64,000 nt of DNA from Hygrocybe punicea. Lineage: Eukaryota > Basidiomycota > Agaricomycetes > Agaricales > Hygrophoraceae. Of the stretch, positions 51,425 through 62,312 are shown one piece after another. A program made the translations under genes and the position numbers. Within the stretch, counting starts at the first letter, position 1, and each line of letters opens with the position of its first letter. The stretch spans positions 310,001-374,000 of the forward strand of contig OY744470.1 of the NCBI GenBank assembly GCA_963556145.1. Direction: 5' to 3'. The notes beneath the pieces are model-generated. The model saw only the letters and a program-made list of their open reading frames with translations, did not search any database and was not told the DNA's origin.

Positions 51425-52790
51425 AGATGGTCCAAGGTGTCCAGCACCTTCGTCGTCAATAATCCCCCCGCGAACGTCACATCGTTTTCCCGGAACTGTC
51501 GCCACACCCGTCTCACCCTAATCTCCAAGTCCTCGTCCGAAAGCCTGTCCGCGTCGTCCGCTGCTAGCTTCCCCATCAATTGCCCGACCTCCCTCGTCGT
51601 CATCGCGAGCGGTGTACCTTGGAAGAGGAAACGAAGCGTCGCGCCCGCGGTCTCGATCACCTCGCCCAAGATCTGGTGATCATCCGTCAGCAAACACACG
51701 TTAGTGCAACGATTCGCAACCAAATCCTCACCCCCCCGTGCACATTGTGCATCACGCCCTTCATCCACCCGACCGAGAAGATCTTCGCGTTGGTGAAATG
51801 TCCTCCGAATCGCGAGAGCGTCATCATCGCCCTCAAACTGTCTGCTCCTTGCAACAACGCCCCGACTTTGCTATCCGACTTCGCAGCGTCTGCCCGGATC
51901 GATGGCCGTTTCGTCTCGTCGACCGCCATCATGTGCCGCACCAACAACACAAGTTTCTCCTCCTGGGTCTCCTCGTAGTGGTACAACGTGAGGTTGCGCG
52001 ACAGATAAAACGCGGCGTCGACGCCGTCCGCGAGTAAGATCTCTGGTACCAATAAATCCCACCGTTGAATAAATATATTGTCCTCATGGTTAAGTCGAAA
52101 CTCACCCTCGTCGATGACTTGAACGCCCCAGAACTCCGCCGACCGCATCTCGCCCTCGACGATCGCGACGTCCATACGCAGCTCCCGGGCTTTGTCGAAC
52201 CCTTCCCGTGTCTTCTCGTTAACCCGCTTAAGCGCCTTATGGAGCGTATGCGCTCGTTTCTCTTTCAGCGCGCGGAACTCCACGACCGCCCGCACTCGAT
52301 GTTGGCCGGACGCCATCTCCCACTGACGCAAGTGTTCAAGCCCGGCTGGCGTGAACGTGAGCGACGGCATTTTCGCTCCCAACGTCGTGTCTTTCGTTAA
52401 CGATGCAACATCGATATACTCCGCACGCACCACGAACGGCAACAACGCGTCGCCACGAAACCACTGGACGCCTTCCAGCTCCATCGACTGGACGAGGTCC
52501 TTCACTTTTTTTTCATCGAGCTGCCGCGTGTTCCACGTCCCGAAGTGGAATTTCTCGTGAACTTGCAACACGTCGACCTTCGCGAAGCCCATTGTCGCCT
52601 CCAGGATAGCTTGCGTGTACGTCGCCCGTTGCGCCGTCGTATAAATCACTTCTCCCACCTGCATTCGTCAGGGTCATCGGGCTGTCACTTCTATAACCTG
52701 CCGTTCACTCACCGGTGCCGTTGGTTGCCCGCCGTTCGTGTCGTCCTCCATTGGTGATCCGGGAAGGGGGGTGTTTGCTCTGCTGGCCAT
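51421..52790 (-). pseudogene. ParB-like domain gene truncated at its 3' end by the array
   Basis: Exons on the minus strand are 52790-52713, 52658-51732 and 51672-51421; introns of 54 and 59 nt have clean GTGAGT/GTGAGG donors and phase 0 joins. The protein (about 418 residues) has a ParB/sulfiredoxin-like start: NTRQLDEKKVKDLV, a helical stretch, then SGQHRVRAVVEF, the counterpart of DGGHRLAA in the array gene. The frame runs straight to the array junction, and its stop codon (TAA, 51423-51421) is supplied by the element terminus. It is therefore interrupted, with an original C-terminus of unknown length lost. GC content and codon use are clearly higher in GC than the array genes. The two ParB-like proteins are distant relatives. 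Confidence 0.75.
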
Positions 52791-52967
52791 GGTGTTCGCG
52801 TTCGGCGTTGACTGATAAGTAAGGTTTGTGGCTGGAGTTCTGATTGACCAGTTCACACGTCGGAGATCTATTCGGAGCAGTGTGCCGGACACGTGTATGC
52901 CTCGTGTCTCAGCTGTTTTCTTCCCAAACCTGTCAGTGTGGACGGCTCCTGTGGACGGGGTGCGTAC

Positions 52968-53512
52968 GATGCGCAGATCGAGTGTTCTCGGTGCGCGGAC
53001 ATTGCTTGCTTGTGGCGCGGATGGAGTATGTTCGATTCACGGACGGTGTGTGATCGCTGCGCGGATGGAGTATGCTCGATGCGCGGACCAACTCTCATCG
53101 ATGCGCGGATGGAGTGTGCTCGATTCGCGGACCGTGTGTGATCGATGCGCGGATGGAGTATGCTCGATGCGCGGACCAACTCTCGTCGATGCGCGGATGG
53201 AGTGTGCTCGATTCGCGGACCGTGTGTGATCGATGCGCGGATGGAGTATGCTCGATGCGCGGACCAACTCTCGTCGATGCGCGGATGGAGTGTGCTCGAT
53301 TCGCGGACCGTGTGTGATCGATGCGCGGATGGAGTATGCTCGATGCGCGGACCAACTCTCGTCGATGCGCGGATGGAGTGTGCTCGATTCGCGGATGGAG
53401 TGTGATCGCTGCGCGGATGGAGTATGCTCGATGCGCGGACCAACTCTCATCGATGCGCGGATAATGTGTACTCGTTTCGCCGAGCGAATGTGCTCGATGC
53501 GTGGTTTGCTCC
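52968..53512. repeat. 22-bp minisatellite with 88-bp higher-order period
   Basis: A monomer of the form TGCGCGGA-N11-CGA, 22 bp long, is arranged as four variants (ATGGAGTATGCT, CCAACTCTCGT, ATGGAGTGTGCT, CCGTGTGTGAT) that recur as an 88-bp block about four to five times. Open frames on both strands here are repeat artefacts. Confidence 0.88.
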
Positions 53513-53990
53513 ATCCACGCTTACTTAGTGTACCCGTCGTATAGCCGTCTCAGTAATACATTGGCCGCATTCGCTTCGATTCCGTACATGATGGGTCTTC
53601 GCATTCCCTACTATCGCGTCTCACGTGATCACGCGCACCGAGCACGCTCGGTCGGCGGCGCTCACATTTCAATGGTCTCACAAGAATATCACCAACGTCG
53701 TGCCTAATACAAGCATCCTCAACGCACATACCATATTCTGCACAATCTCAATCCATCGCAGGCATGTGAATACAAACTGTTTGAGGGTCGAAATCTACAT
53801 CGGTTGCTAGTCCACCACTAGCCTAGCCCAACTTATTTAGAAAACAGTATATATAATCTTTCTTCTGACCGCCCACCACATCGCTCTCCCGCAGCCTGCA
53901 CACTCTAAACAGCTCTATTCTCATAAGAACCCCAGCCAGTGTCGTGTAGATATTGTCATCCTCAGCAGCAAAGCATACACCAACACCCTT
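53513..53990. other. Non-coding, nothing recognised
   Basis: No convincing gene, repeat or RNA signal seen. Confidence 0.4.
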
Positions 53991-53996
53991 GAGGGC

Positions 53997-54330
53997 ATGA
54001 TGGTCGAAATCGGGTGCGAGCTCATCTTTGTCAGGATGCACCAGAGGGAGCTTGATAATTTGGGGGAGGCCATTGAGGGCAGGAAGGCCAGGAGAACTAG
54101 AGTGCAAGAGGACTACCAGGCAAGTGCAAGGCAGAAGATGTTGGACGTGAACGACTTCCATGGTGACATTACCAATCACTGGAGCACGCTAAGCCAGTGC
54201 ATGCTCGGCTACGTCTTCCATGCCCCTCCCATTTCCCTCACTGCCAGCCCCAAACAGCTCACAGAGGACTGATCTTGACCTCAACAATGTTGATTGGGAC
54301 GTATTCAAGGGATATGTTTTCTATCTCAGT
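53997..54330 (+). pseudogene. Frameshifted fragment of an Agaricomycete protease-like hypothetical family
   Basis: The frame beginning at 53997 contains a charged helical stretch, then HWSTLSQCMLGYVFHAPPIS and, after a shift near 54271, NNVDWDVFKGYVFYLS. Both pieces resemble consecutive blocks of a hypothetical family common in Agaricomycetes that ends in a GDSG-like protease motif. That attribution is from memory and is tentative. The downstream two thirds are not visible. Frame change plus truncation indicate a remnant. Confidence 0.45.
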
Positions 54331-54818
54331 ATGTTTCGATCTGTCTTACCACAATGGCAATGTTAAATTTCTTCTTCTGTGGTGTTGACAGACCCATTCT
54401 TGATGGTCAAAATCGGGATCCATAATACTCGGCAGCGCTGTTGTTCCAATGTTGACCGGAACCCCATCATTTTCAGCGAAGGAGATGCTTCATCGCTTTG
54501 TTTCTCCGCTGTAACAGAGGCGTCCAGAAGCTACATAGTTTGCCCAGCCATGAAAACAATGGCAATCCTACTGTGGTTCTACTTAATGTGTTACAGAGTT
54601 TGCAATGTCACTATGCACCACTCAACAGGAAGCAATCATTATTAATAAGCTCTGAAGAACATGGCAAAAACCTGAACTCGTGGGATCACAACTTCAGACA
54701 ATGCGTAGTCCTCAAGTTGTATTTCATTGAGTATGAATGCCATGTTTCTCTGTACCCCCAATACAAGACACAGCAGTATGTCTACAAAAAGACAGTCAGT
54801 GATGACAGTGCCCCATGA

Positions 54819-55467
54819 GTTCCGAAGGTTTACAACTACTTCACCCCCGAACACAAGATGACGTACCTTGTCATGGAATACATCGATACTGATCCCAGCC
54901 CAGCCAGGAGTGCCCCCCAAAAAGTAGCTGAGGCTCTTCAGTGGCTTCATTGTCTTCCCATTCCTCCTGATATCATGATGATCAGCCCTGTGGGAGGCAG
55001 TTGTGCCCACCATAAATTATTCTAACATGTTTAGGCACCTCTGCCTTTCTCGAGTATGGCGGCTCTGGAAAGGTATGTGAACAAGGTGTGTTTATATGCT
55101 TTTGTACTTTCCCAGCACAATCACTGACCGCTTTACATATGTGGCTTGAAACTTAGGCTCGTGAATTCATTCCGGAGGTTGGCAGACTAAAGATCAGTTT
55201 CGGCTGTGAGCCGCTTGTCTTCACCCAGTCTGACATGAACAAGAGCAACTTCTTCGTCGACACAAATAGGGAGATGTGCCTCATTGACTTTGTGGACATT
55301 GGACTACTGCCAGAGTCCTTCACCAGCTACACAGTACATTTGAGCTGCAAACCTTTCTTCAAGGATGTTGCCAAGTACTTAGATTAGTTGCACTCTTCCA
55401 ACCTGTATTCGATGGCAAGTGCTTGTGCAATTTTGCAAATGGTGAGTGACATGAAACTTGGTATGTC
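54819..55467 (+). pseudogene. Aminoglycoside-phosphotransferase/protein-kinase-like gene remnant
   Basis: The frame starting at 54819 reads VPKVYNYFTPEHKMTYLVME, typical of the fungal APH-like kinase family. It continues to VGGSCAHHKLF, then stops at TAA (55023-55025) and TAG (55032-55034) in a region that otherwise keeps matching (APLPFSS, ALERY). An intron-like gap (55073-55156) precedes LVFTQSDMNKSNFFVD, the catalytic-loop equivalent, and CLIDFVD. A further TAG (55385-55387) sits where the family has Trp, and similarity continues after it (SSNLYSMASA). The N-terminal lobe is not clearly found in 54331-54818. Confidence 0.7.
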
Positions 55468-55695
55468 TACCTTTTACTTGTCAGGAGATTTTTATAATCA
55501 ATGGCGACAGACTTGGACAAGGACGGTTGGCTTGGGACTCACCATTAGATCTTCATACATGCTCTTGCGATCTCCAAGCAGATATAAATTTGGTACGTTG
55601 ACCTGTGCAGTAAACTATTAACTATTAACTAATGATAGATGAATGGGACCCCAACATTTTTGGAAACAGAGCAAGTAGGTGAACATAAAAGGATG
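55468..55695. other. Non-coding
   Basis: Short spacer; nothing recognised. Confidence 0.4.
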
Positions 55696-56534
55696 CACAG
55701 GGTGCACAGTAGCATACCATGTCACATAGTATCTTGAAAGTACTTGACAAGTATACTAAATATCATTACCGTAACATTCAACATAGTATTGTAACAGTAT
55801 TCTACAATACTTGTGCTCAAATTCATCTGAAGGTATGAAGGCAAATGAGACTTATACCTTTTCAATAACATCAAGCCTTTTGTTTCATTACTTTTACTGT
55901 ATCTACAGCAAAGTACCGTATAGTTCGGATAGAATACTTGCAGCCTAAGATGAATAAAAGTATTAAACTAGTAAGGAAGTTATGCCACTTTCACTACTAG
56001 GATACCTTTTGAATCCTTTCAAGATACAGTGTGAAATAGTATAGTACTGTTGCCATATTGTAGATTTAAGATACTGTGTCAATACTTTTAAGATACTGTT
56101 TCAGTACTTTTATTATAATAAAAGTATCTTAAAAGTATTGACACAGTATCTTAAATCCACAATATGGCAATAGTACTATACTATTTCACACTGTATCTTG
56201 AAAGGATTCAAAAGGTATCCTAGTAGTGAAAGTGGCACAACTTCCTTACTAGTTTAATACTTTTATTCATCTTAGGCTGCAAGTATTCTATCCGAACTAT
56301 ACGGTACTTTGCTGTAGATACAGTAAAAGTAGTGAAACAAAAGGCTTGATGTTATTGAAAAGGTATAAGTCTCATTTGCCTTCATACCTTCAAATGAATT
56401 TGAGCACAAGTATTGTAGTTTATGTCTGAATACTGTTACAATACCATGTTGAATGTTACGGTAATGATATTTAGTATACTTGTCAAGTACTTTCAAGATA
56501 CTGTGTGACATGGTATGCTACTGCGCACCCTGTG
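55696..56534. mobile_element. 839-bp near-perfect palindrome (foldback / MITE-like element)
   Basis: The left arm begins CACAGGGTGCACAGTAGCAT at 55696 and the right arm ends with its near complement at 56534. The axis is ATTATAAT (56112-56119), exactly midway. Arms of about 420 bp pair almost throughout, with scattered mismatches. Flanks read ATG on both sides, a possible 3-bp target duplication. CACAG-type ends with a 3-bp duplication would fit the CACTA superfamily, but no transposase is present. AGTACTT and AGATACTG motifs recur inside. Confidence 0.85.
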
Positions 56535-57183
56535 ATGGGTTATCAGGCATACAGAAATCCTATTCTTTGTCCACATCAGTAGATTACACTTGTCTTATTT
56601 CGGCTTTGCGTGGCTTTCACAGGAGATGAATGAGGTGCTAATTATCACATTACATACAGAATATCGAATTTGATGCTCTGACCCAGACATCTCAGTCCAA
56701 CCTCATAATCTGCTTGCAAGACTATGGTTGAGTGCAAAAAGTGGAAGAAAAATTCAACTATTTAATAATTATATTAGACTTCTGTCTCAAAATTGTTCGC
56801 TGAGAAAGAAGTAGAAGTAGATGGATCAAGCAAGACACCATTTCACTCCCTGGTAACCTTTCCCTGTGCAGCGAATTTGATTGTGGTCATGTTATATATA
56901 GTAGTATTGTGTTACATTTTTCAACTCCACAACTCCGATGACAATTCCACTTTATCACACCTTCCTTTTTTGTTTCCTTTTACCTTTTGTCTTCTTTTGG
57001 ACATCGTTGTTTCTTCTTGTCCTTGTTCTCTTTTCTTCTAGAACAATCCAGACCGACCATGGACACATCCCCACATTGCCTTGCTGTACCCGAATAGTCT
57101 CCTTGCCAACAGACATCATCACTATTGTCTTTTCCCTTGCCCTGACATATTGTTGACTTCATCCCACGACAAACCGATACACA
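56535..57183. other. Non-coding, nothing recognised
   Basis: AT-rich then pyrimidine-rich; open frames here are short and compositionally unconvincing. Confidence 0.4.
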
Positions 57184-57354
57184 ATGGCTGTACTCCCGAC
57201 ACAGCTCATTACCGTTATTGTTATTGGCAGCATTGCCATCACCTTCCTGATTGGTTTCTACTTTGTTATGATCTATCTTTGGCATCGGCACCGAAACCCT
57301 TCCACCATTGATACTTCTGACTTCCACCTCAACAATATCTCACCACATAATTGA
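57184..57354 (+). CDS. Possible small single-pass membrane protein (56 residues)
   Basis: ATG at 57184 and TGA at 57352. Residues 8-33 are a strong hydrophobic helix (ITVIVIGSIAITFLIGFYF), followed by a basic WHRHR stop-transfer signal and a polar tail. No homologue is recognised. It could be the first exon of a larger or decayed gene, since weakly coding-looking sequence continues to about 57550. Confidence 0.3.
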   Translation: MAVLPTQLITVIVIGSIAITFLIGFYFVMIYLWHRHRNPSTIDTSDFHLNNISPHN

Positions 57355-58412
57355 CAATTGCCATTCCCAGATATTTGGTTTCCATATTCATACCCTGTGC
57401 CTACCATTATCCTCCCTGATAATCTGACGACATTCTCACCTGCATGCGAACCCTGAACAATCCCCGATCACAAGACATTTCACTGTTCTCTCTAATCCGA
57501 CCATTGCCGAAGCACATTCTTTTGGACTTCGACCACAAACCATACGACTTCCCAAACAGTGAACCAACCCCTATCACATATTGTTCACACGACATCGCTT
57601 CATTGCAGCACCCGACATCTTATTCCCACAGCTTGTCACTCATGCCATGACTCGAAACCTGGACCCACGTTCATTTATCCTTTTCCATCTATAATCTTGA
57701 TACCTCCCACACTCGTTTACAACAATACCCTTTCTTGGACGAATACAAGCATCAGGTGGACCGTGTCGTTCCACAGACAGGACAAGACATTGCTCCTCGA
57801 TACGTCATCGACACAGACGTCATCATCCGGTACAGCTTATGCTGTTCACATGTCTGACCTTGACTACCCCACCATCCTAGTTGGTTTTCCCTCCATACAT
57901 TCCTTTGTTTTCCTTTATACTGACCTTGTCGCTATGTCCCCACTACCTCAAGACACTCTCATCACCAATCCTACACTGGACGATACCCATCTTTGACCCG
58001 ACCGTGCAATGCACTTGCCAGACTGTGCACTTGCCTGTTACAGCAAGTGTAGACCCCGAATAGGCAATTCTGCACATCACATGATCTGATGACAAATCAT
58101 CCGAGTCATCTGGACCCCCTCTATTCCTCAATGACACCCGGGCCTCCAGTTGGATCGCGAGAACATCGACATGAGGACGCCTCATGTCCGCCTCATGGTG
58201 AAAACATGGTGTAGTTGGACATGTTGTAGCTTCATGGTTGTATTTCTATTTACCTCCCCTCAAGACCAGTCACTATATATACTGTTCTTGTTGTTGGTTC
58301 GGACTTTTTCTTCTTTTCCTTTCCTTACGTTTAGTCTGGTTCTTGGGGCAGACCCCCTTATCTTGGGTAACCCCCACGGCTCGCAATGACATTAGACCTT
58401 GACCCCCCCTTC
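57355..58412. other. Non-coding or decayed, nothing recognised
   Basis: Pyrimidine-rich; several open frames but none with a recognisable domain or a convincing start and splice pattern. Confidence 0.35.
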
Positions 58413-59579
58413 TTAGCAGTGTTGTCTCAGCTGTAAGCAACAATGAAAGCTGCTGTTCTCCCCTCTGGAAGCTGATCCCCTGTTAAGTTGATTGTTGCCG
58501 GAGCCCGCTGCAGAAGCGATCCGTAACATATTGATGGCCCTTCCCAATCCAACATGGAGAAGGATGATGGTTGGCATGATACCCTGTCAAGCTCAACAGT
58601 CATAATCAAATTTGTAAGGAGAGACAAAGTACACAAACATAAACTTGGGTGGCTATGGAGAACAAAATATTTTGTGCGGGGTGACCATTCAAGACCAAGA
58701 CAGAGAGAATGTCCTGAGTGGTGGTGACCAATGCTCCAGATTCAATGATCATTGCAACAGCATCATGCATCCAATCTGAAAGGCAGTGTTCGGATGATCG
58801 GCAAGAGATGTACCAGATGCAACTGCTGATCAGACCCATCAGTAGAATATTGGTACCAATGTGCACTCCAATGGCAAGATAGACCAAATGCGTTATAGTT
58901 TGGCCTTGGCCGCCATCAGTGGGTAAGGTGTTGGGGTTTTTAAGGGCTGGAGCAAGGGCTGATATACCACACACTAAGGGAAGATTGAGCAATAATATGA
59001 TGACCTCAATTATGATGTGCAACATACATAACAAAATGAGTGACAAAAGGAGAGGGAGTAAAATGATGCTAAAGCATTTATACCAGACAAACCAACAGCA
59101 ATATATCTACAAGCAGTGGTGAATGCTGCAGACACCAACAAATATATGGTGTATCTTACCAGTATCAATTGGCCAAGCCAGTCAATAATAAAATTCAGTA
59201 AAGCAGCGCCGACGAGCATGTGGTCTTCATCGCCAATCCCAAAGTGTTTCATCATCTGCAAGATAAAACCTTAGACTAATATTGATCAAAGCCAAAATGA
59301 GGGACCTCACCAAGCCTTGGTAAACATAAGCGAAAATGACTGCATAGTGTGTAGTGCAAAGCACGAAGAGGGCTATCATTGCTGCAACAAGAATCTTGTT
59401 GCACTGTCAAGGTCTAAATAAGATCTGGACTGTGGTGAAAAACACCAAACAATAGCTGCCTGTGAGGTACACATTTAGCTATGACAGGCAGAACAGGAGC
59501 GAGAACGAGTTCACTAACCCCACAACATAGCCTCCATGGCAAAAGCTATGAAGTATGCTTGGTCAACATTGAATGCCAT
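58413..59579 (-). pseudogene. Multi-pass membrane protein of an Agaricomycete-expanded family, with one in-frame stop
   Basis: Exons read on the minus strand: ATG at 59579 (FAMEAMLW), a second exon with ALFVLCTTHYAV, a third with NFIIDWLGQLIL, a fourth (IYCCWFVW through LGTNILLMGLI-like helices to GHPAQNILFSIATQ), and a last with GIMPTIILLHVGLGRAIN, ending at 58413. The order of helices matches a large family of roughly seven-helix membrane proteins in mushroom genomes; function unknown. In the second exon a TGA (59409-59407) interrupts the frame where CGA is likely (CCT TGA CAG). Everything else is intact, so it is a recent pseudogene, or the exon is spliced differently. Confidence 0.65.
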
Positions 59580-59907
59580 GATATTATGGGGGGAGTACCT
59601 CTGGCAAAACTCTCAGGTTTACATTTAATCATAGTTCTTTAAAAGATGTTTGTTCAGCATGGCAACAGTAAAAAGGTACCTGTCATAATATACTGGCTTT
59701 GCTAATTCAGTCGTGGAAGGATCTGGTGTAAAAAAAAACATTGTTGGAGATGATGGCCTTACCCAAACAGGCAACTACATGTCGATTACATGCTCCACAT
59801 CATCAACATCCACTTATTCCCAAAGTTGTGGCCATCCATAATGAGAAGTGAGAGTTAATTTCAGAGCTCGAACTTTGTGTAGGTTGAGGTTGAGTCGAAA
59901 AATTGGA
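59580..59907. other. Intergenic region between the membrane-protein and Crinkler-like remnants
   Basis: Divergent arrangement; presumably carried both promoters. No specific element recognised. Confidence 0.35.
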
Positions 59908-60171
59908 ATGGCAGAGTTGCCAACTCAAGATGAGAGAATTGCAGCAATATCAAGTTTAAACTCTGATTACCCAATCATGGGTGCCGAATCTTTGAAGCCA
60001 ACCATGGGTGATACATCCTATATGTTGCATTGCTTTATTGAAGGTGATCATGGCCCTATCAAAGTCATTATCAATCGTAATAATGATGTGGATGACTTGA
60101 AGAATGCAATAGTAAAATGGGCTCAATATGGAAGCCTCGAGAAGGTGGACACCAAAGACCTCATCTTATGA
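59908..60171 (+). pseudogene. Crinkler (CRN)-type N-terminal header fragment
   Basis: The 87-residue frame from ATG 59908 contains the ubiquitin-like CRN header pattern: a hydrophobic strand (MLHCFIEGD), then DVDDLKNAIV, then DTKDLIL. The family continues with Trp-Lys-Val; here the next codons are TGA AAG GTG, so a Trp codon (TGG) has become TGA. No C-terminal effector domain follows. CRN-like proteins occur in oomycetes and some fungi as modular effectors or conflict proteins. Read as a broken fragment. Confidence 0.6.
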
Positions 60172-60949
60172 AAGGTGCAAGCCAATATGCTACTTGAATG
60201 ACAAAATATTCAAGTCTCTTGGTAGTTGCAACAGACCATACACATTACCCCTCCCCAAGACCTCATGCGCCGATTATAAACCTTGGGTAGCGTTGTAGAG
60301 GGTCGACGTCCCTCTGAGTCCGTATCCTTGATATATCACGAATCCGGACGAACCCGATGCCTCTATTCAACTCGCATTCGAACCCGATGTAACCCAACGC
60401 AACCCGACGTGACGTGACGTGACGTGACCCGACATGACCGATGTAACCCGACACATGCCGCTTTGTCACAGCCGCTTTTGGACCAAATCTGGCAGCCTCA
60501 GAAGCCCCGGAGTTCTAATTATAGTTGATAAAAATGCAGCTGTTTTGCACCCTCTGTACCTTCCATAGTCAATGTATCGTGCCATCTATTTCCTGACAAT
60601 GTTCCATGAGTGCATTAAGAAATCTGTCCTGGATGTGACCAGTGAGATTTTCCTTGCAAATCCAATAATGATGCAGTGGTTCAAATTCAACCATGAGTGG
60701 TGAAGTTGGCCATGGCATGCAAGGTGCCATAGGTATGATGTAGTGTAATACTGGGAAGCTACTGTAGGATCAAATTGACCAAGGTGACCATTTTATAGAG
60801 GTAGTTCCTGATCTGCATGAGGCCAGTATGTAACCAACTAACAATGTTTGGAATTCCACACTTCAGGCTAACACTGATCCTGAACAACTAGTTACATCTC
60901 TACCCTAGTACTGAACCATCTACATGTTGGTAAAAGCACTGGTCCACCC
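60172..60949. repeat. Non-coding with a TGACG microsatellite at about 60408-60432
   Basis: GACGTGACGTGACGTGACGTGAC is a short run of the 5-mer TGACG within a longer ACCCGA/ACGTGA-rich stretch (60340-60460). The rest shows no gene. Confidence 0.55.
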
Positions 60950-61070
60950 TGGGATAAACCATTGTCCCTGGAACAATTGTTTGGGATGTTCCATTGTCCC
61001 TGGGACAATATGTGGGACATCCCTGGCAGAGGAGGTGTCTGGGGGCATTTGAGATGTCCCATCCCTAGTT
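60950..61070. repeat. Degenerate GGGACATCCC / GGGATGTCCC repeat block
   Basis: Several copies of TGGGATGTTCC, TGTCCCTGGGACA and GGGACATCCC lie close together. The same motif family recurs at 61700-61910. Confidence 0.5.
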
Positions 61071-61699
61071 ATTGAATGGAAAACTCAGAGTGATGATGGT
61101 GTCTAGTTGTAAATTTTAAGGCCTTGTCATGGCCACTATAGGTACCATGGGCACAATAACATAGTATAAGATTGTAATATAAGAAATCATAGCAATCCAA
61201 GTAGGACAACAGTTGATCAAATACACCTTATAGCCAAGAATCATGAAGATATCTATCAAGTGTCAGGGAGCTGATTGTCCTTTGGGGTCAGTTATAAGGA
61301 GTGAAGATAAAGTAGTTGTTTTTATATATAAAGATGGAAGGAGTGGGGGGAAAAAGTGCTGGAGATGTTGGGTAATGAGATGGAAAAGAGGGGTGTGTGC
61401 TTCTAGTAAACCAATCTCTTATTCATATGGCAAGCTGAAGCTTATAGGGGAGTGAGTGAGCAGAGCATGTATAATAGACAAAGAGAAGAAGGGCTACATA
61501 TGCAGAGGAGGGGCTGAACTGAAAATTAGACAGGTGTATTATGAAGAGGATTTGATTAGGATATCAGTGGTTATTACATTATTAGCTGTGCATATAATGG
61601 CTAACTGGGATGCAGATGCAGAGGAGAGATCTAATGTTTTAGTTATATATCTATGTTAAGATTGGAGTGCTTCTTGAGGAAAGTGGACTTAGGCTTAAA
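61071..61699. other. AG-rich non-coding
   Basis: Two open frames of about 70 codons (61243 and 61456) have low-complexity content and no recognisable domain; not called. Confidence 0.4.
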
Positions 61700-61910
61700 G
61701 TAAGAAGACATCTCACAGAAGCTTGGTTGGGACATCCCTGCCAGCTTGTGGGACATCCCACAGTCATGTCTGAGACATGCCTGCTGGCTTGTGGAATCTC
61801 CAACAAGCTTGTCTGAGACATCTCTGTCAGCTTATGGGACATCCCACAGTCTTGGTCGGACATCCCTGTCAGCTTTTGGGAGGTCCCACAGTAAGTTTGT
61901 GAGATATCGA
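61700..61910. repeat. Degenerate about 30-40 bp tandem repeat with GGGACATCCC
   Basis: Repeating blocks of the type CTTGTGGGACATCCCACAGTC / TGAGACATCCCTG. Motif related to 60950-61070. Confidence 0.55.
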
Positions 61911-62056
61911 TCTACAGGCTAGTAGGACTGCCTGTTTAATGATTCACAATCCATATGTTACATAATTTTAAATAATTTACATTGAGTAACTACTTAAAAT
62001 AGATATAGCAAATTAAATAATTCTTTTACCTAAATACATGCTATTCTACTTTATCA

Positions 62057-62312
62057 GGGGAGAGGCAGGGAGGTGTAGGGGGAGGACAGGACAGGAGAGG
62101 GGGAAATTGCAGGGGAAATTACAGGTGGGAAGGGGGAGATGGGAAGAGGATGTGGATGGGAGATGGGGTTGGTGAATGGGCAGCAAATAGCCAGGGAGAG
62201 AAGGCAGGTTAGGAAGGGGGACAAGGGGTAAGAAACAATCAGGGGGACAAGGGAAAGGAGGAGGGAGGAGGGAGGATGGGGAGGGGAAAGGAGGAAAAGA
62301 GAGGGACCAACA
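62057..62312. repeat. Polypurine tract (about 250 bp)
   Basis: Almost uninterrupted A/G on the plus strand with many GGGG and GGAGG runs; triplex- or quadruplex-prone. The proline/serine-rich minus-strand frame across it is a composition artefact. Confidence 0.7.
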
